A DNA stretch of 64,000 bases from the NCBI GenBank assembly GCA_018242605.1, contig JAFEBP010000004.1, positions 473,655-537,654 of the forward strand. The letters run 5' to 3'. How positions within the stretch are numbered: position 1 is the first letter of the stretch; the number at the start of each line of letters is the position of its first letter. The position numbers and the translations under genes were made by a program. The notes below the pieces were generated by a model. The model saw only the letters and a list, made by a program, of their open reading frames with translations, did not search any database and was not told the origin of the DNA. The DNA is from Planctomycetota bacterium (GTDB lineage Bacteria; Planctomycetota; Phycisphaerae; Phycisphaerales; UBA1924). Shown one piece after another: positions 1 through 8,168 of the stretch.

Positions 1-2428
1 ACTGCGGATTGGGTTGCTGACCTTGTTGCTGCGCCGCGGTGTCTTTTTGCTGTTGCGCGGAGTTGGAACTGCCGGAAGGTTGCGGCTTGGGTTCGGAACC
101 GGACTGAGCCTTGGGTTGTTCACCTTGCTGCTGTGCAGCGGGGTCTTTCTGCGGTTGCGATGGCTGCGTGGAATCTGGCTTGCCGGAGGGCTGGGGTTGT
201 GGCTTTTGCTCTGAACCCGACGGCGGCTTGGACTGCTGGCCTTGTTGTGGCGCAGCGGGATCTCTTTGTTGTTGCGCGGGCTGAGCGGGATCAGGTTTTC
301 CGGAGGGCTGTGGTTGTGGTTTTTGCTCTGGACCTGACTGCGGCTTGGGCTGCTGGCCCTGCTGGGGCGCGGCGGGGTCTTTTTGTTGTTGAGCGGGTTG
401 AGCGGAATCGGGTTTGCCGGTGGGCTGGGGTTGTGGCTTCTGCTCTGAACCCGACTGCGGCTTGGACTGCTGACCTTGTTGTGGCGCGGCGGGGTCTTTT
501 TGCTGTTGAGCGGGCTGAGCGGGATCGGGTTTACCGGAAGGCTGAGGTTGTGGCTTTTGCTCTGAACCTGACTGCGGCTTGGGCTGCTGGCCCTTCTGGG
601 GCGCAGCGGGATCTTTTTGCTGTTGCGCGGAATCGGGCTTTCCGATAGGCTGGGGCTTCTGTTCGGCGCCGGTCTGCGGCTTGGGTTGCTGCGGCGAGGC
701 GTTCTTCTGCGAGGAGTCGGGTTTGCCGGTCTGTTGGGACGGCTGAGGGGCGTCGGTGTTTCTCTGCGCGGGCTGTTGGTCGGGTTGCTTGGCGCCGGTC
801 TGGTTGGCGGCGGGGTCGGGCTTTGGTTGCGGGGGCGCGGCGTCTTTGGTCGCGGCGTCGGGCTGCTGATCTTGCGGGGGCTGGTCTTTGGTACGGGTTC
901 TGCGCTTGGGGCGTTGAGGCTGGTCGGGGTTGGCGGGCGTGTTGTCTTTGGCCTCGTCGGGCGGCGGGGGCTGGTTCTGCGCTGTGGGCTGGTCCTGATT
1001 CGGGCGCGGCTGCGATTTGGAGCTTGGGGTGTCGCGCTGCGGCTGCGTGGAGTTTTCAGGCCGCGGCGATGGCGGAGTTTTCAACTCTTCCTGAGGGGCG
1101 GAGGGGGGCGTGGACTTTGGAGATTCGGTCTGCGGCTTGGTTGGCTCTGAGGGGGATGGAGGCGAGGAGTCGCGGGGGGATTGGTCTGAGGGCGTGGGCG
1201 GGGACGGGGGCGGGGGCGGGTTGCGGAGTTCTTCGGCGGCTGCGCGGGCGGCCTGGCTGAGTTGGCGGGCATTCTCCTGCGGGAGTTGATTGGAATCACC
1301 GCCCGCGTCGCCGGGGGCATCGGCGGGAGAGGTTTCATCGCTCGCTTTTTCGGGCGGCGCATCGGAGGCATTGGGTTGTTGCGCCGGCGGGGCCTGGGGA
1401 TTCTGCGATGCTTCTTCAACGGGGCTGTTCGACGCGGCGGCGGCGTTCTGGCGTTCGAGGGCATCGGCGAAGCGTTCGAGCTCGGAGGCGAGTTGCTCGC
1501 GTTGCTGAGCGGGGAGAGACTGGATGCGATCGCGGAGGGCCTGGACTTCTTCGGCGGAGGCGGAAAGGTCGCCGCGGGCGAGGGCCTTGGTGAGGTTGGA
1601 CGTGGCGTTCTGGCGGGCCTGGGCGGCCTGAGCGATGCGCTTGCGGGTTTCGTCGGCGAGTTGCTGGCGGTCGCGGGCCTGGCGTTCGAGCGATTGGGCG
1701 ACCCGGGAGACGGCGTCGGAAGCGCGAAGGCGCGTGGATTCGTTTGCGGCTTTGGGTGAGGCGAGTTCGCGTTCGATCTCGCGGAGGGCCTCGGCGTCCT
1801 TTGAAGATTCGGCGGCCTGGGCGGGGAGCGCGTTGGAGGCTTCCTGGATGGCTTGGGCGACGGCGGAGGCTGATTCGGCGGGCAGGGGTGCCGCCGCGGC
1901 GGGCCGGTGGGTGATGACGCGGGTGGGCACCCACTCACCAACCGCGACGGCGATGAGCGCGAGCGTGAAGGCCCAGACCCAGGCGGGGCCACGCCAGGCG
2001 CGGGCGGGGTTGGCGACGACCTTGGCGTTCGCGCTGGCGGCGAGAGACTCGGCGCGAGCGACGGCGAGTTGCGCGAAGCCATCGGCGGGGTTGGATTGGG
2101 AGAGTTCAAGGCCGGTGCGGAGGGCATCGTCGGTCTTGAGGGCCTGATCGAGATCGTGGGCAGCGCGGAGGAGAGAGGGGGCGCGGAGGGTGGTGGCGAC
2201 GAGGCCGCCGATGAAGCCGACGGCGGCGCCGGAGGCGAGCCAGGCCCCCCACTGCTCAAACCACGCGGGGCCGGCCAACGGCCAACCAACGAGGCGTGCG
2301 GCGAGGATTGAGAGAACGCCGGCGGTGATGCCGAGGCTGGTTCCGATGCCGCAGAATCGGGCCGCGACTGCGTGGATTTCGCGGCGTCGGGCTGCACGGA
2401 CTGCGGCGATGGTGCGCGGGGTCTGCAC
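1..2428 (-). CDS. Membrane protein with coiled coil and Pro/Gln-rich repeat tail (3' end outside window)
   Basis: This reading frame stays open from a GTG at 2428 to the left edge (at least 809 residues). An in-frame TAA lies upstream at about 2471-2473, and the GTG is the first plausible start after it. Three hydrophobic segments are visible at about residues 27-50, 60-80 and 149-166. Next comes a long Ala/Glu/Gln-rich, probably coiled-coil stretch (about 175-330), then a Pro/Gln/Lys/Ser-rich tail. The last 220 visible residues carry 39-residue repeats of the type KPDSAQPAQQQKDPAAPQQG. The phrase HDLDQALKTDDALRTGLEL, after the second hydrophobic segment, resembles large membrane proteins found beside MoxR/BatA-type genes in planctomycetes (DUF4175-like); that link is from memory. 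Function is unknown. Frames on the other strand give only low-complexity translations and are shadows. Confidence 0.8.
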   Translation of the reverse strand, partial: MQTPRTIAAVRAARRREIHAVAARFCGIGTSLGITAGVLSILAARLVGWPLAGPAWFEQWGAWLASGAAVGFIGGLVATTLRAPSLLRAAHDLDQALKTDDALRTGLELSQSNPADGFAQLAVARAESLAASANAKVVANPARAWRGPAWVWAFTLALIAVAVGEWVPTRVITHRPAAAAPLPAESASAVAQAIQEASNALPAQAAESSKDAEALREIERELASPKAANESTRLRASDAVSRVAQSLERQARDRQQLADETRKRIAQAAQARQNATSNLTKALARGDLSASAEEVQALRDRIQSLPAQQREQLASELERFADALERQNAAAASNSPVEEASQNPQAPPAQQPNASDAPPEKASDETSPADAPGDAGGDSNQLPQENARQLSQAARAAAEELRNPPPPPSPPTPSDQSPRDSSPPSPSEPTKPQTESPKSTPPSAPQEELKTPPSPRPENSTQPQRDTPSSKSQPRPNQDQPTAQNQPPPPDEAKDNTPANPDQPQRPKRRTRTKDQPPQDQQPDAATKDAAPPQPKPDPAANQTGAKQPDQQPAQRNTDAPQPSQQTGKPDSSQKNASPQQPKPQTGAEQKPQPIGKPDSAQQQKDPAAPQKGQQPKPQSGSEQKPQPQPSGKPDPAQPAQQQKDPAAPQQGQQSKPQSGSEQKPQPQPTGKPDSAQPAQQQKDPAAPQQGQQPKPQSGPEQKPQPQPSGKPDPAQPAQQQRDPAAPQQGQQSKPPSGSEQKPQPQPSGKPDSTQPSQPQKDPAAQQQGEQPKAQSGSEPKPQPSGSSNSAQQQKDTAAQQQGQQPNPQ
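91..675 (-). repeat. 117-bp in-frame tandem repeats inside the Pro/Gln-rich tail
   Basis: Equivalent points recur at 91, 208, 325, 442 and 559, each exactly 117 bp (39 codons) apart. A shorter unit of 102 bp follows, ending at 661. The unit encodes a Gln/Pro/Lys/Ser-rich segment containing QQQKDPAAPQQGQQ and SGSEQKPQPQPSGKPD. Because the period is a multiple of three, the reading frame survives copy-number change. Confidence 0.85.
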
Positions 2429-2509
2429 AGGAAAGGGTAGTGAGGGCCTGGGTGCGTACGAACCCGGGGTTTACCGGGTTCGAAGGGGTGAACGGAAGGG
2501 TCGCCGGGT

Positions 2510-2895
2510 GCGCATGAAGTTTTGGTCGTGTGCGCGTCCGCGAGCGATTTCGGTTATTTGGACTTGGAGGTGTCGGAGGCTCGGGATTCGAGCGGGATTG
2601 CATGCAGGGGCGGGTTTCCCGGGGTGCCGGTACGCATGAACTTTTGGTGGTTTGCGCGGCCGCGTTTGGGTAGGGCTGATTGGCGTCAAAGGCGCCGAAG
2701 GCTCAGGATTCGGGCGGGATTGCGTGCCGAGGTGGACCGCCGCGGGGCGCGGGTGCGTGTGAACTTTTGGTGGCGTGCGCGGCGGCGATGGAACGCGGTT
2801 ATCAGGACATGGACCTGGAAGCGAGGCGATTCGCGATCGATCACAGCCGCTTCGGTTGAAGGATGCGATCAGTGTGAGGGATGAACTTTTGGTCG
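2510..2895. repeat. Intergenic tandem repeat, period about 122 bp, just over three copies
   Basis: The motif ATGAACTTTTGGT (first copy ATGAAGTTTTGGT) ends its ATGAA at 2518, 2640, 2763 and 2885, so the spacing is 122, 123 and 122 bp. Other parts align at the same offset: GGATTCGAGCGGGATTGCATGC near 2584 matches GGATTCGGGCGGGATTGCGTGC near 2706, and CGGTTATTTGGAC near 2552 matches CGGTTATCAGGAC near 2797. Copies are clearly diverged. A 122-bp step would shift any reading frame, so this is unlikely to be coding. It fills most of the gap between the left-edge gene (start 2428, minus) and trpD (start 3079, plus). I see no other feature in that gap. Confidence 0.75.
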
Positions 2896-3078
2896 CATTG
2901 ACGCCGCGTGGCGCGCGGGACGGCCGTGAGGTGCGGGATGTCAAAGAACAACGCCCATCGGTACGCGGCGAAGGGCATGGCGGGTGGTACGCGGGAGTTT
3001 GGGATGGGAACGCGATTTTGTTTGGAAGTGCCGCGGGCGAGCGCACGAACGGGGGTGCTGCCGCTACTGTGCGCCCGC

Positions 3079-4116
3079 ATGGCAGCGGCGGACACGTTAC
3101 ATCGGTTGGTGCACGGAGCACGGCTGAGCGCGGCGGAGGCCGAGGCGATGCTGCGCGAAGTGCTGGCGGGGCGGTGGGAGGATGCGCAGATCGCGGCGGC
3201 GCTGGCGCTCATCCAGATGCGGGGCGTGACGTTCGAGGAACTCACGGGCGGGGCGCGGGCGATGCGGGCGCACGCGACGGCGGTGCCGACGGCGGGGCTG
3301 AGCGGCACGGTGATCGACACTTGCGGCACGGGAGGAGCGGGCAAGACGTTCAACGTGTCGACGGTGGCGGCGATCGTCGCGGCGGCGGCGGCGCCGGGGG
3401 TGGTGAGGGTGGCCAAGCACGGGAACCGGAGCCGGTCGGGGCGGGGATCGGCGGAGGTGCTGTCGGCGCTGGGCGTGAATGTGGACGCGGGGCCGGAGGT
3501 GCAGGCGGCGTGCCTGCGGGAAGCGGGCGTGTGCTTTTGCTTTGCGATTCACCATCATCCGGCGGCGAAGCACGCGGCCCGGGCGCGGAGCGCGCTGGGG
3601 TTCCCCACGATGTTCAACCTCCTGGGGCCGCTGACGAACCCGGCGGGCGCACCGTGCCAACTGATGGGCGTGTTCGCAGAGCGGTACGTGGAGCCGATGG
3701 CCAGGGCGCTTGCGGAACTGGGTTCGACCCGGGCGATGGTGGTTCACGGGCGGGACGGGATGGACGAAATCTCCACCACGGCGCCGACGATCATTGCGCA
3801 CGTGGAAGGGGGCGGGGTCCGCGTGGAGGAGTTCGACGCGGCGGGGCTGGGGATCGCGCGGGCGAGTTTGGAGAGCCTGACCGCGGGCGATCTGTCGCAC
3901 GCGGCGGCGGCGGCGCGGGGGGTGCTGGGCGGGGAGGATGGCCCGATGAGAACGATCGTTGAGCTCAACGCCGCGGCGGCGCTGGTGGTGGGCGGGGGCG
4001 CTGCGGGGCTGGCCGAGGGCATCGACAAAGCCCGAGGGGCGATTGACTCGGGGGCGGCGGCGCGGACGCTGGCGTTACTGGCGCGGGTGTCGAACGGCGG
4101 GGTGAGGACGGCCTGA
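3079..4116 (+). CDS. trpD: Anthranilate phosphoribosyltransferase
   Basis: The enzyme transfers phosphoribose from PRPP to anthranilate in tryptophan biosynthesis. It has 345 residues, the usual length for TrpD. Visible signatures are DTCGTGGAGKTFNVST (PRPP-binding glycine loop), KHGNRS, HHPAAKHAARARSALGFPT, MFNLLGPLTNPA and VVHGRDGMDEIS. I chose ATG 3079 because the protein then begins at the normal N-terminus; the frame is open back to 2908 but that extension looks non-coding. No strong ribosome-binding site is seen. The loop after KHGNRS reads SRSGRGSAEVL, about one residue shorter than the common SVSSKSGSADVL. No other trp gene is adjacent. It is followed by a lipoprotein gene after 51 bp. 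Confidence 0.93.
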   Translation: MAAADTLHRLVHGARLSAAEAEAMLREVLAGRWEDAQIAAALALIQMRGVTFEELTGGARAMRAHATAVPTAGLSGTVIDTCGTGGAGKTFNVSTVAAIVAAAAAPGVVRVAKHGNRSRSGRGSAEVLSALGVNVDAGPEVQAACLREAGVCFCFAIHHHPAAKHAARARSALGFPTMFNLLGPLTNPAGAPCQLMGVFAERYVEPMARALAELGSTRAMVVHGRDGMDEISTTAPTIIAHVEGGGVRVEEFDAAGLGIARASLESLTAGDLSHAAAAARGVLGGEDGPMRTIVELNAAAALVVGGGAAGLAEGIDKARGAIDSGAAARTLALLARVSNGGVRTA

Positions 4117-4167
4117 ATCGTCGTGACGGCGCGGACGGCGGAGGGGGTACGCCGCTACCATATTTGC

Positions 4168-4695
4168 GTGAAACAGCTTCTGCTGATCATCGTCGCGTGC
4201 GGTTTGGTTGGCGCCTGCACCAAGGGCAACAACCGCGTGTACCAGGGCGATATGGCCCCGGACAACCGGTCGCAGCTCAACACCTTCACGGACCGCGGCG
4301 GGGCTCCGCCGCCGACCTCCACCGGCGCTTCGCCCGCGGGGCTGGCACGCAATACGTGGGAGCCGGTGACGGTGCTGGTGCCCTCGGATGGGCTGGCGAG
4401 CAAGCCCTATTACACCAAGCAGCATTTCTATGCGCAGAACACGGCGCGATCGCGGGGCGAGTATCCGACGGCGGTGACGGCCCTGGAGTTGTCGAACGAC
4501 AAGGGCAAGATCTGGCGGGAGACTCTCGAGAGCCCGCTGTGGGCGTTCTGGGATGCGACGCGGATGGTCGGGTGGGACCTGTGGGTGACGCCGGAATGGA
4601 ACGAGCACGTGTACCCGCGGCCGGACTATTGGCGCGCGGCGACGACCACGCAGCGCGTGCCGGACACCCAGGACTCGTCGGAAGCGGCGCGGTGA
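4168..4695 (+). CDS. Small putative lipoprotein
   Basis: This is a 175-residue protein with a GTG start at 4168. It begins VKQLLLIIVACGLVGACTKG: a basic residue, a hydrophobic stretch and a lipobox (LVGAC), so it should be exported, cleaved before the Cys and lipidated. The mature part is polar, with a Pro/Ser/Thr-rich linker followed by an aromatic-rich region (WRETLESPLWAFWDATRMVG). I recognise no family. The stop codon overlaps the GTG start of the following rhodanese gene, so the two are probably co-transcribed with trpD. Confidence 0.75.
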   Translation: MKQLLLIIVACGLVGACTKGNNRVYQGDMAPDNRSQLNTFTDRGGAPPPTSTGASPAGLARNTWEPVTVLVPSDGLASKPYYTKQHFYAQNTARSRGEYPTAVTALELSNDKGKIWRETLESPLWAFWDATRMVGWDLWVTPEWNEHVYPRPDYWRAATTTQRVPDTQDSSEAAR

Positions 4696-5105
4696 GCGGC
4701 GGGCTTGACGAGCGCGGGCTGCCGATCGGCTATCCGTTCAAGAACGAGTACGAGCTCACGCCCCGCGACGTGCGGGAGCGGATGCTCACGGACCCCGCGA
4801 GCGTGCTGTTGATTGATTGCAGAACAGGCGCGGAGTGGGACTTCGTGCACATCGAAGGATCGGTGCACATTCCGCTGGACGAGATCGAACGACGGGCGGA
4901 CGAGGCGGTTCCCGAACATGCGGGCCAGACGGTGGCGGTGATCTGTCATCACGGGGTGCGGTCGATGCGGGCGGCGCTGGCGCTGCGTGCGTTGGGCGTG
5001 CCGCGGGCGATGTCGGTGGCGGGCGGGATCGAGCTGTGGTCGCTGTCGGCGGACCGGGCGGTGCGGCGCTACGACCGAAGCGGCGGGGTGGTGCGGGCTG
5101 TCTGA
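4692..5105 (+). CDS. Rhodanese-like domain protein
   Basis: This is a single rhodanese domain of 137 residues. It shows the usual order: VLLIDCRTGAEWDFVHIEGS, then HIPLDEI, then the active-site loop VICHHGVRSMRAA, in which the Cys is present (CHHGVRS compared with the usual CxxGxRS), then SVAGGIELWS. Such domains move sulfur from thiosulfate or a persulfide donor, or act in signalling; the acceptor here is unknown. The start is GTG 4692, overlapping the stop of the lipoprotein gene. It is the last gene before the convergent terminator at 5266-5297. Confidence 0.85.
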   Translation: MSGGLDERGLPIGYPFKNEYELTPRDVRERMLTDPASVLLIDCRTGAEWDFVHIEGSVHIPLDEIERRADEAVPEHAGQTVAVICHHGVRSMRAALALRALGVPRAMSVAGGIELWSLSADRAVRRYDRSGGVVRAV

Positions 5106-5265
5106 AGCGGGAGGCGTCGGGATTCAAGGATCGTGGCGGAGCCTAACGGCGGCGACGGTTGGCGGAGCCGACGGGCATTGCTGCGCGGCGCACGCGTCGG
5201 GGCGGCGTCTGATCGTGACGATCGGCCAGAGACGGTCGCGCGGGGGCGAATGTTCGATGCGCATG

Positions 5266-5297
5266 AAAAAACCCCCGGGCCATCGCGGCCCGGGGGT
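5266..5297 (-). terminator. Rho-independent terminator of the 708-aa dockerin gene
   Basis: A perfect 10-bp stem (5272-5281 with 5287-5296, CCCCCGGGCC/GGCCCGGGGG) with a 5-nt loop is followed on the minus strand by six T (5266-5271). It lies 55 bp beyond the stop of the minus-strand gene ending at 5352. It could also stop reading from the plus-strand rhodanese gene, although the plus-strand U-tract is weak. Confidence 0.9.
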
Positions 5298-5351
5298 TCT
5301 TGTTGTGACTTACTTCAGACTGAAAGCGGTCTTCAGGCTGAGGTCAGACGA

Positions 5352-7478
5352 TCAGCAACCGCCCGCTTCCCAGAAGGAGAAGAAGGTCTCGACGTCGCCG
5401 TCGGGGCCGCCGTCGAAGTTGACGTCGGAGCAGGTCACTGAGTTCTCCCAGTCGGCGTAGAACGCGGCCACGTCCGCGCCGTCGACGCCGCCGTCACCGT
5501 TGTAGTCGGCGGGGCAGAGGAAGGAGTAGAAGCACGGATCGGTGTTCTCGGTGCAGTCCAGCATGTTGGTGTAGAAGTCGGCCTTGTAGCTGAGGCTGGA
5601 GCCGGAGCCCGAGCGGGTGTGGAAGCGGTCACCGGTGGCGGTGCCGGTCAGCGGGAAGCCGCTGGAGACGAGCCAGTAGTCGCCGGCGCCGAGGAAGCGC
5701 TTGGTCTGGCCGGTGTAGTCGAGCGGAGCGGTGCCGTGGGTACGGGGAGCGCCGTCTCCGGCCGAGATGGAGAAGGCGGGCTGGAAGTAACCAGCGCCCG
5801 CGTTGGCGTCATCGCTGTAAGCGATGGACTGACCGGTGGAATCGAAGATCGTGGCGACGCCGTCGATGACGGGATCGTTCGCGCTGAAGTCGATGTCCAG
5901 GAAGGTGTACGGGGGAGAGATGGGCTGGCAGAGGGTGAACTTGATCGCGTCGGTCTCGTAGCGGGGCAGCACATAGGAAGCCGCGCCGAAGCCGGGGTCA
6001 AGGACCGTGCCGATGTCCTGGCCGCCGCGGAGGACGGGGGACTCGGACGGAGCGAGGGCCGCGCCGTTGACGTTGGTCTTGAAGTTGACGGTGTAGTCGC
6101 CGGTGCCGACCGCGTTGCCCGAGGGGGTCACGCAGTAGGCGGGGCCGAAGGACGAATCCTTCGCGGCGACCGCGAGGACGTAGGGACCTGGGTCAGGGCC
6201 GGTGCCGCCCGCGCCATCGGTGGCGAAGATTTCGCCGTTGTGGCCGTTGCGCTGACGGGCGTCAATGACTTCGGGGCCGTTGCGGTTGCCAACGCCGTAG
6301 GTGAGCAGGTCGTTGGTGCCCGAACCGCCGCCGTCGTCGGTGGGGACGTTGCCGAGGAGGTTGCCGGTGCCGTCGTACAGGGCGATGGCCAGGTCGGCGG
6401 TGGAACCTTCGGTGTCGATGTCAAGGAACTTCAGGGCAGCATCAGAGACATCCGCGCCGGCGGGCAGGGTGAACTTGAAGTACTTCGCCGTGGTGGCGGT
6501 GGCCGAACCGGTGAAGGTGTTGCCAGCGTCGGACAGGGCGAACTCCGGCACCGAGGGGGTCGGGGCGACCGGGTCGGGGGCGGAGCCGTAAAGGAACAGA
6601 TAGAGGGCTCGGCGGTTGGTGCTGGAGCCGAGGCCTTCGTAGGTGGCCGTGGTCGAGCCCGGATCGGCGAAGTTATTCAGACGACCATCGCGAGAGTAGA
6701 AGCCATCGGGGCCACCCGGGAAGAAGGGGCTGCCGGTGGGGACCGTCGCGATGGAGGTATCGTTGAAACGGATACCGTCAGACGCGCCGGGGCAGGGAGC
6801 AACCAAGCCGCGGTAGACCATGCCGACCGAGGCGTTGGGGGTGGTCGCGTCGGTCTCGAGCAGCGTCATCTTGAAGAAGAAGTCGCTGTCGGAGAGGGTG
6901 ACGTCGGCCGGGGTATCGATCGCCGAGGTGAAGAACTGGGCGATGCCGTTCCAGAAGGTGATATAGCCGCGGTACGCGCCGTTGGCGCCGGTGAAGAGGA
7001 ACGTCCTCTGGCTGCCGGGGATTTCGTTGGCGGGGTTGTAGGGCTCGGTCTGGGTGCCGCTGGCGACGGGGCCGGGGGTGTACGCGCCGTCATAGAAGTT
7101 CAGACGGACGGCGAAGGGCACCTGAACCAGGGGCGACCTCGCGCCCGAGGTGGAGACGGCCAGACCGAAGCCCGAGAGGGAGGTCGTGCCGGGGATCACA
7201 CCGATGTTCGAGCCGCCGCAGTACGAGTTGGTGTTCGAACCACCACCGGCCAGGCCCGAACGCCAGTCGCCGCCGCCCGCGGTCGGGGGACCGATGCGGT
7301 AGACGAACTGGTTGGTGGCGCGGGAGCCGTAGCTGGATGCACGCGGGTTGAGCGTGGGCATCGAGATCTGCGGCGTGTTGGGGTCCATCGCATCGTTGAA
7401 CTGCTGCGCCAGCGCGGGGACGGCAATCGCCGACCCGGCCAGTGCGCACAACACTACACACTTCTTCATCATCTTCAT
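5352..7478 (-). CDS. Secreted 708-aa protein with PPC-like domains and C-terminal GC-type dockerin
   Basis: A signal peptide (MKMMKKCVVLCALAGSAIAV, then PALAQ) directs export. AGGAG lies about 8 nt before ATG 7478. The long middle contains beta-rich segments resembling bacterial pre-peptidase C-terminal domains (KYFKFTLPAGADVSDAALK, DLAIALYDGTGNLLG, YVLAVAAK). The C-terminus is the paired calcium-loop module: CPADYNGDGGVDGADV, then SDVNFDGGPDGDVETFF, ending WEAGGC. The second loop lacks one residue compared with other copies here (DGGPDG-DV instead of DGGVDGADV). The next gene at 8169-10226 is a full-length paralogue with the same loop deletion. Substrate or role is unknown; it is probably cell-surface or extracellular. 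Confidence 0.88.
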   Translation of the reverse strand: MKMMKKCVVLCALAGSAIAVPALAQQFNDAMDPNTPQISMPTLNPRASSYGSRATNQFVYRIGPPTAGGGDWRSGLAGGGSNTNSYCGGSNIGVIPGTTSLSGFGLAVSTSGARSPLVQVPFAVRLNFYDGAYTPGPVASGTQTEPYNPANEIPGSQRTFLFTGANGAYRGYITFWNGIAQFFTSAIDTPADVTLSDSDFFFKMTLLETDATTPNASVGMVYRGLVAPCPGASDGIRFNDTSIATVPTGSPFFPGGPDGFYSRDGRLNNFADPGSTTATYEGLGSSTNRRALYLFLYGSAPDPVAPTPSVPEFALSDAGNTFTGSATATTAKYFKFTLPAGADVSDAALKFLDIDTEGSTADLAIALYDGTGNLLGNVPTDDGGGSGTNDLLTYGVGNRNGPEVIDARQRNGHNGEIFATDGAGGTGPDPGPYVLAVAAKDSSFGPAYCVTPSGNAVGTGDYTVNFKTNVNGAALAPSESPVLRGGQDIGTVLDPGFGAASYVLPRYETDAIKFTLCQPISPPYTFLDIDFSANDPVIDGVATIFDSTGQSIAYSDDANAGAGYFQPAFSISAGDGAPRTHGTAPLDYTGQTKRFLGAGDYWLVSSGFPLTGTATGDRFHTRSGSGSSLSYKADFYTNMLDCTENTDPCFYSFLCPADYNGDGGVDGADVAAFYADWENSVTCSDVNFDGGPDGDVETFFSFWEAGGC

Positions 7479-8086
7479 TGAGACACTCCTCTCAAATCAA
7501 GATCTCGCTTGCACAAGCGAGACCGGACTGAGAACGAACACACACTCATGCACCGAGGCACGGCAGAATCGACTTGGGCACACGCGTGAAGACACCTCAC
7601 GCTGAAAGAAATGGGCACCCGGTTAAGCGGGTCAGTCTGAAGAAAAGACCCGCCTTCGCCATGCATCGGCACATCGAACGACACTCTACGAATAGACCCG
7701 TCATCTTTGTGCAAAAACCGCACCGTGGATGCCGGGATGATCCGAACACACAGAGAGGGAAACTCCGGAGACCTTCGCCTGTTGCATGCAATACAGGCGA
7801 AACTCCCCGGAAATATTCCCGAGAAGGCATACCCCCGAGATACTCTCCAGCATACCACCTCATCAGGCAATTGCAAGCCAATTGCGCCGAAGTTTCACGA
7901 ATACCGCACGGATTCCGGGGAGTTTTGAACAACAACGAGTTATCTGCCTATCCGAATCTCGGGGTCTGATTCGTTGTTATTCGGCTCGCGGATTCCCCGA
8001 ACGTGAGCGATGCACTTATAGGACATTCTGGAGATTTGGAGGATTTGCAATCGATGGAAACTCCTCCGACATGGCGGGGGAGGGCG
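7479..8086. other. Long intergenic region upstream of the 708-aa gene
   Basis: About 600 bp lie between the start of the 708-aa gene and the terminator of the next one. The region has lower GC than the genes around it. I find no convincing ORF, RNA gene or clear promoter. The short ORFs on both strands lack ribosome-binding sites and recognisable sequence. It presumably holds the promoter of the 708-aa gene. Confidence 0.5.
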
Positions 8087-8121
8087 AAAAAAAACCCCCG
8101 GATGAGAGCATCATCCGGGGG
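8087..8121 (-). terminator. Rho-independent terminator of the second large dockerin gene
   Basis: A perfect 11-bp stem (8095-8105 with 8111-8121, CCCCCGGATGA/TCATCCGGGGG) with a 5-nt loop is followed on the minus strand by eight T (8087-8094). It lies about 50 bp after the stop at 8169. Confidence 0.92.
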
Positions 8122-8168
8122 CGAGTGTGTTCGCTGAAATGAATGAAGGAGCTGACCGAAACGGGCGA

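Noticed and set aside
1081-2397. Long minus-strand frame of 438 codons rich in Pro, Ser and Arg
   Set aside because: It is out of frame with the real membrane-protein gene (2428 to the left edge), which has hydrophobic helices and repeats that make sense. The Pro/Arg bias is what a GC-rich gene gives in the wrong frame.
2522-2884. ORF across the 122-bp repeats with repeated NFWW phrases
   Set aside because: Two of the three repeat steps are 122 bp, so the first copy is in a different frame from the next. This argues against selection on the protein.
5619-7481. Plus-strand frame of 620 codons opposite the 708-aa dockerin gene
   Set aside because: Its Gly/Val/Ala/Arg-only composition is the antisense image of the real gene; it has no motif. 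The same holds for 8553-10817 (754 codons), 13360-14850 and 19054-20421.
7500-7970. Short ORFs between the two large dockerin genes
   Set aside because: They overlap each other on both strands, lack ribosome-binding sites and show no recognisable protein sequence.
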